Source: Jacaranda mimosifolia (Eukaryota > Streptophyta > Magnoliopsida > Lamiales > Bignoniaceae). Taken from it: 64,000 nucleotides of DNA. Shown piece by piece: positions 61,838-64,000 of this stretch. The notes beneath the pieces were generated by a model that was given only the letters and a program-made list of their open reading frames with translations, was not told the DNA's origin and did no database searches. The stretch spans positions 7,157,001-7,221,000 of the forward strand of contig CM032126.1 in assembly GCA_018894105.1 (NCBI GenBank). The letters are read 5' to 3'. Both the position numbers and the translations under genes were made by a program. Each line of letters starts with the position of its first letter. Position 1 is the first letter of the stretch.

Positions 61838-62033
61838 AATAAAGTATGTGTTATCAGAATTTAAACAAACCGCATGCGTGATCAGAATTTAAACATACAG
61901 CGTGTGTTATCAGAATTTAAATATACAGCATGCGTAATCAGAGTTTAAACATACAACATGTGTTATCAGAATTTAATCATACAGCATGTGTGATAAGAAT
62001 TTAATCATACAACATGCGTGATCAAAATAAACG
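61838..62033. repeat. Seven-unit 28-bp tandem repeat inside the copia-3 LTR
   Basis: Units of 28 bases with core ATGCGTGATCAGAATTTAAA, alternating variants GTGTTATC and GCGTGATC. Unit starts: 61838, 61866, 61894, 61922, 61950, 61978 and 62006. The outer units are the most diverged. Confidence 0.88.
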
Positions 62034-62550
62034 TCAATTCAAGGCAAATCAGAATTCAGTACAATTAAACAGATACGAGACCAGGAAAAGCCAAAATTCA
62101 TAAATTAACCGAGGCAATAAAACAACATAACACGCTGTCAGATTTATAATATATAGATACTGAATTTGAAAGTAAACTTATCTTAAGAATTCTGTATAGT
62201 AACATAATTAATAGGGTGACCAAATCACAGAGAAATTCTGTTTGCCTTGAAGAAATGAGCGCCCTGACTCACCAGTGCAACGGGTATAGCGTAGCTCCTC
62301 CCAGGATGAGATGGTCTAGAACGATCAGGTGCACTCCTTCTCGTTCACCTCGAACAGTACTCAGTAGCCAGAATCCGAATAAGATAGCCAAGCTTTCGGA
62401 ATATATATGAGTATATTAGGCCGAATAAGAGAGAGCAAGGGAATTATAACTACGAAGAAACTGGAATATCAGGGGGAGAAGAAGAATACAAGCCGAAGAG
62501 GTTGCTTTAGCGTGTATTTGGTGTGATTACAAGACTGCCGAGGGCACTCT

Positions 62551-62557
62551 ATTTATA
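62551..62557 (-). promoter_or_regulatory. TATA box of the copia-3 LTR
   Basis: Minus strand CTCTATAAATAGAG, a canonical plant TATA context in the middle of the LTR, as expected for the U3/R boundary. Confidence 0.5.
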
Positions 62558-63288
62558 GAGAGGAATTAGGTCTGGCAGAAGGCAATGGGCCGACGGCCAA
62601 GGCCTAACTTTTAACTCGGGTTTGACGGCCAGACCTAATAATTTCTAGGGTTTGACGGCTGTTAAGGGCTGATTAAGGTTTGACTAAGTAAAACCCTAAT
62701 CCTTGTCCGCCAACAACCCTAAAAATCCGGACCCATCATCCCAAAAATCTCGGCTGTGATCTCCAACAGGCAAGACTCAGTCAAGCCTCTATCCGATTAA
62801 GCCAATGGTTAAGTTCAAATTTTAATTTTAATTTTCAAATTCAAAATCCAATTGAATTTTGTCCAAAAAATTAAGACTGAGACTGAGACATTCGCCCTAA
62901 CGCCCGCGACTCGCGACCCGAATCCGGAGCCGGGCCGGGCGGCGGCGGCGTGCGTGTGGTCCACTTATATGAACCCCTCAAAGAACACTTTATCAAGCAT
63001 TCTTACTTGAGTCCAATATAAACTAGTCAACACTAGTTTACAAAACCAATGTGGGACAAGTGAAGGGTTAAAGACCCTTCAACTCCTCCACTTGGTTTTA
63101 TAAGTCACAAGGATGTCTCCACTATCTCAAGCTTACAATGTAGGACAACTCAATTTATAATACTTAACCATTTCCCTTCCTCAATTCCACCAAATTCAAT
63201 ACTTTAATTATCTATTGGATTCCAACCATAATTGGCATCCATCCAATGAATAATTAAACATGTAAATGGGCATATTGTGCCAATTACA

Positions 63289-63839
63289 ACAATCCCCCAC
63301 AAATCCATAGATAATGGCTATCAGATTCAACATAGCTCGCTTTCAGAAATGGTACCTTCCAATTTGAACCACTCCCTAAGTTATCCGACTTTTGCAATCA
63401 CCGGGACAAATGGATCTCAGCTTTGAATTTGTAACCGTGATTGTGATTGCGTCCATCAGTAACAACAAACTAAAGGCTATGTACTGATCTTTAGGGTTGA
63501 CACATTAAGGCCATGTGTCTCGATCCTGTTTCATGAATGTTTTTCAAGGAACAACCCAATTCCTTTAGTCCCGGCCAAAGGACTACATTCACTTAGTTGG
63601 GCGTCTCCAGGGATGCACTGCTTGCATCTCGTCCAAAATGACTTGACCCCATTCAGAGTTAAACTCTTACTGTTCCAGCAGTAGTCAGCACCTATCAGGC
63701 AATCAGGGGAGAGACACCAGATACAAAGTATCAATCTCAATTTAGGTGCAACTTGATATGCTCAGCAGCCTGTTTATACCACATTGAACCTTCCTTGTGG
63801 GATCTTCACTTAGTAGGTTGGGTTGCCACTGCAGGTATA
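63289..63839 (-). other. Untranslated interior of copia-3 between pol stop and 3' LTR
   Basis: About 550 bp between the stop at 63840 and the LTR, ending in the polypurine-type tract at about 63289-63301. An open frame at 63531-63740 has no recognisable domain. Confidence 0.55.
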
Positions 63840-64000
63840 TCACTGATGGGTTTCTAGTCCCATCCCCAACCTGAATTTCTGAACTGAGGACAAATCAAGT
63901 CCTTTAGTTAAAGGGTCTGCAATATTGTCTTTGGATCCAACAAAGTCAATTGCAATAACCCTATCAGACACTAACTCCCTTATAGACTTTAGTCTAACTT
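63840..64000 (-). CDS. C-terminal end of copia-3 pol (RNase H end), cut by window edge
   Basis: Fifty-three codons plus stop are in frame without a break from the window edge to the TGA at 63842-63840. The phrase VGSKDNIADPLTKGL is the conserved end of copia RNase H, where ADxLTK is the hallmark. The rest of the element lies to the right of the window. Unlike copia-1 and copia-2, no lesion is visible in this short part. Confidence 0.8.
   Translation of the reverse strand, partial: VRLKSIRELVSDRVIAIDFVGSKDNIADPLTKGLDLSSVQKFRLGMGLETHQ

Larger units (their letters stand above)
61561..63288 (-). repeat. 1728-bp LTR of a third copia element (copia-3), 3' LTR
   Basis: On the plus strand it begins TGTTAGATCAG and ends CCAATTACA; the reverse complement therefore runs TGTAATTGG...TAACA. 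It directly borders a G-rich polypurine-type tract (minus strand TGTGGGGGATTG) of the element to its right. A minus-strand TATAAAT at 62551-62557 would be the LTR promoter. It includes a 28-bp tandem array, an ATG-poor middle and a GC-rich block at 62895-62960. The left boundary is inferred from the TG/CA ends only, because the partner LTR lies outside the window. Confidence 0.65.

Noticed and set aside
61838..62033. Regular 28-bp repeats that could look like a CRISPR array
   Set aside because: Units are contiguous with no spacers, they lie inside a plant LTR, and there are no cas genes.

Overview
This window is nuclear DNA from a flowering plant, most likely a eudicot. The evidence is AT-rich spacers, many short GT-AG introns, plant-only gene families (TORTIFOLIA1/SPIRAL2, an RLCK-VII kinase, cycloartenol/lanosterol-type oxidosqualene cyclases) and nested plant LTR retrotransposons. 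The species cannot be named from the sequence. No bacterial operon, CRISPR array, rRNA or tRNA gene was seen.

Layout. Bases 1-7.5 kb hold a complete 13-exon gene for the proteasome ubiquitin receptor RPN13 (+). From 7.7 to 16.7 kb lies a dead oxidosqualene cyclase copy (-). It lacks its first two exons, carries stops and frameshifts, and is split by a young Ty3/gypsy chromovirus (8902-14216, TSD GAAAC). At 17.5-18.2 kb there is a broken Myb/SANT-like reading frame. Bases 21.0-25.1 kb carry the intact sister gene (-): 18 exons and 756 residues, with Tyr410, Asn477 and Val481, the residue set of plant lanosterol synthases rather than cycloartenol synthases. Bases 25.9-32.2 kb are AT-rich and hold several MITE-like repeats and a strongly G-depleted tract. 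A complete TORTIFOLIA1-like microtubule-protein gene (+) lies at 33.0-38.1 kb and converges on a PBL17-like receptor-like cytoplasmic kinase gene (-) at 39.9-44.7 kb.

From 46.6 kb onward the window is retrotransposon territory. Two decayed Ty1/copia elements (46649-51617 and about 53011-57506, both -) have similar interiors but different LTRs. They are followed by a LINE reverse-transcriptase relic, a small Tat/Ogre-like gypsy RT fragment, and the 3' end of a better preserved third copia element, whose 1728-bp LTR holds a 28-bp tandem array and which runs off the right edge.

The four intact genes (proteasome receptor, lanosterol synthase, microtubule protein, kinase) look like unrelated neighbours, not a pathway cluster. 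The most interesting biology is the lanosterol synthase-type tandem pair: one intact gene, and one copy dismantled by 5' truncation, point mutation, a clean intron loss and a retrotransposon insertion. Exon boundaries were read by hand from splice signals and reading-frame continuity, so a few may be off by a short distance.
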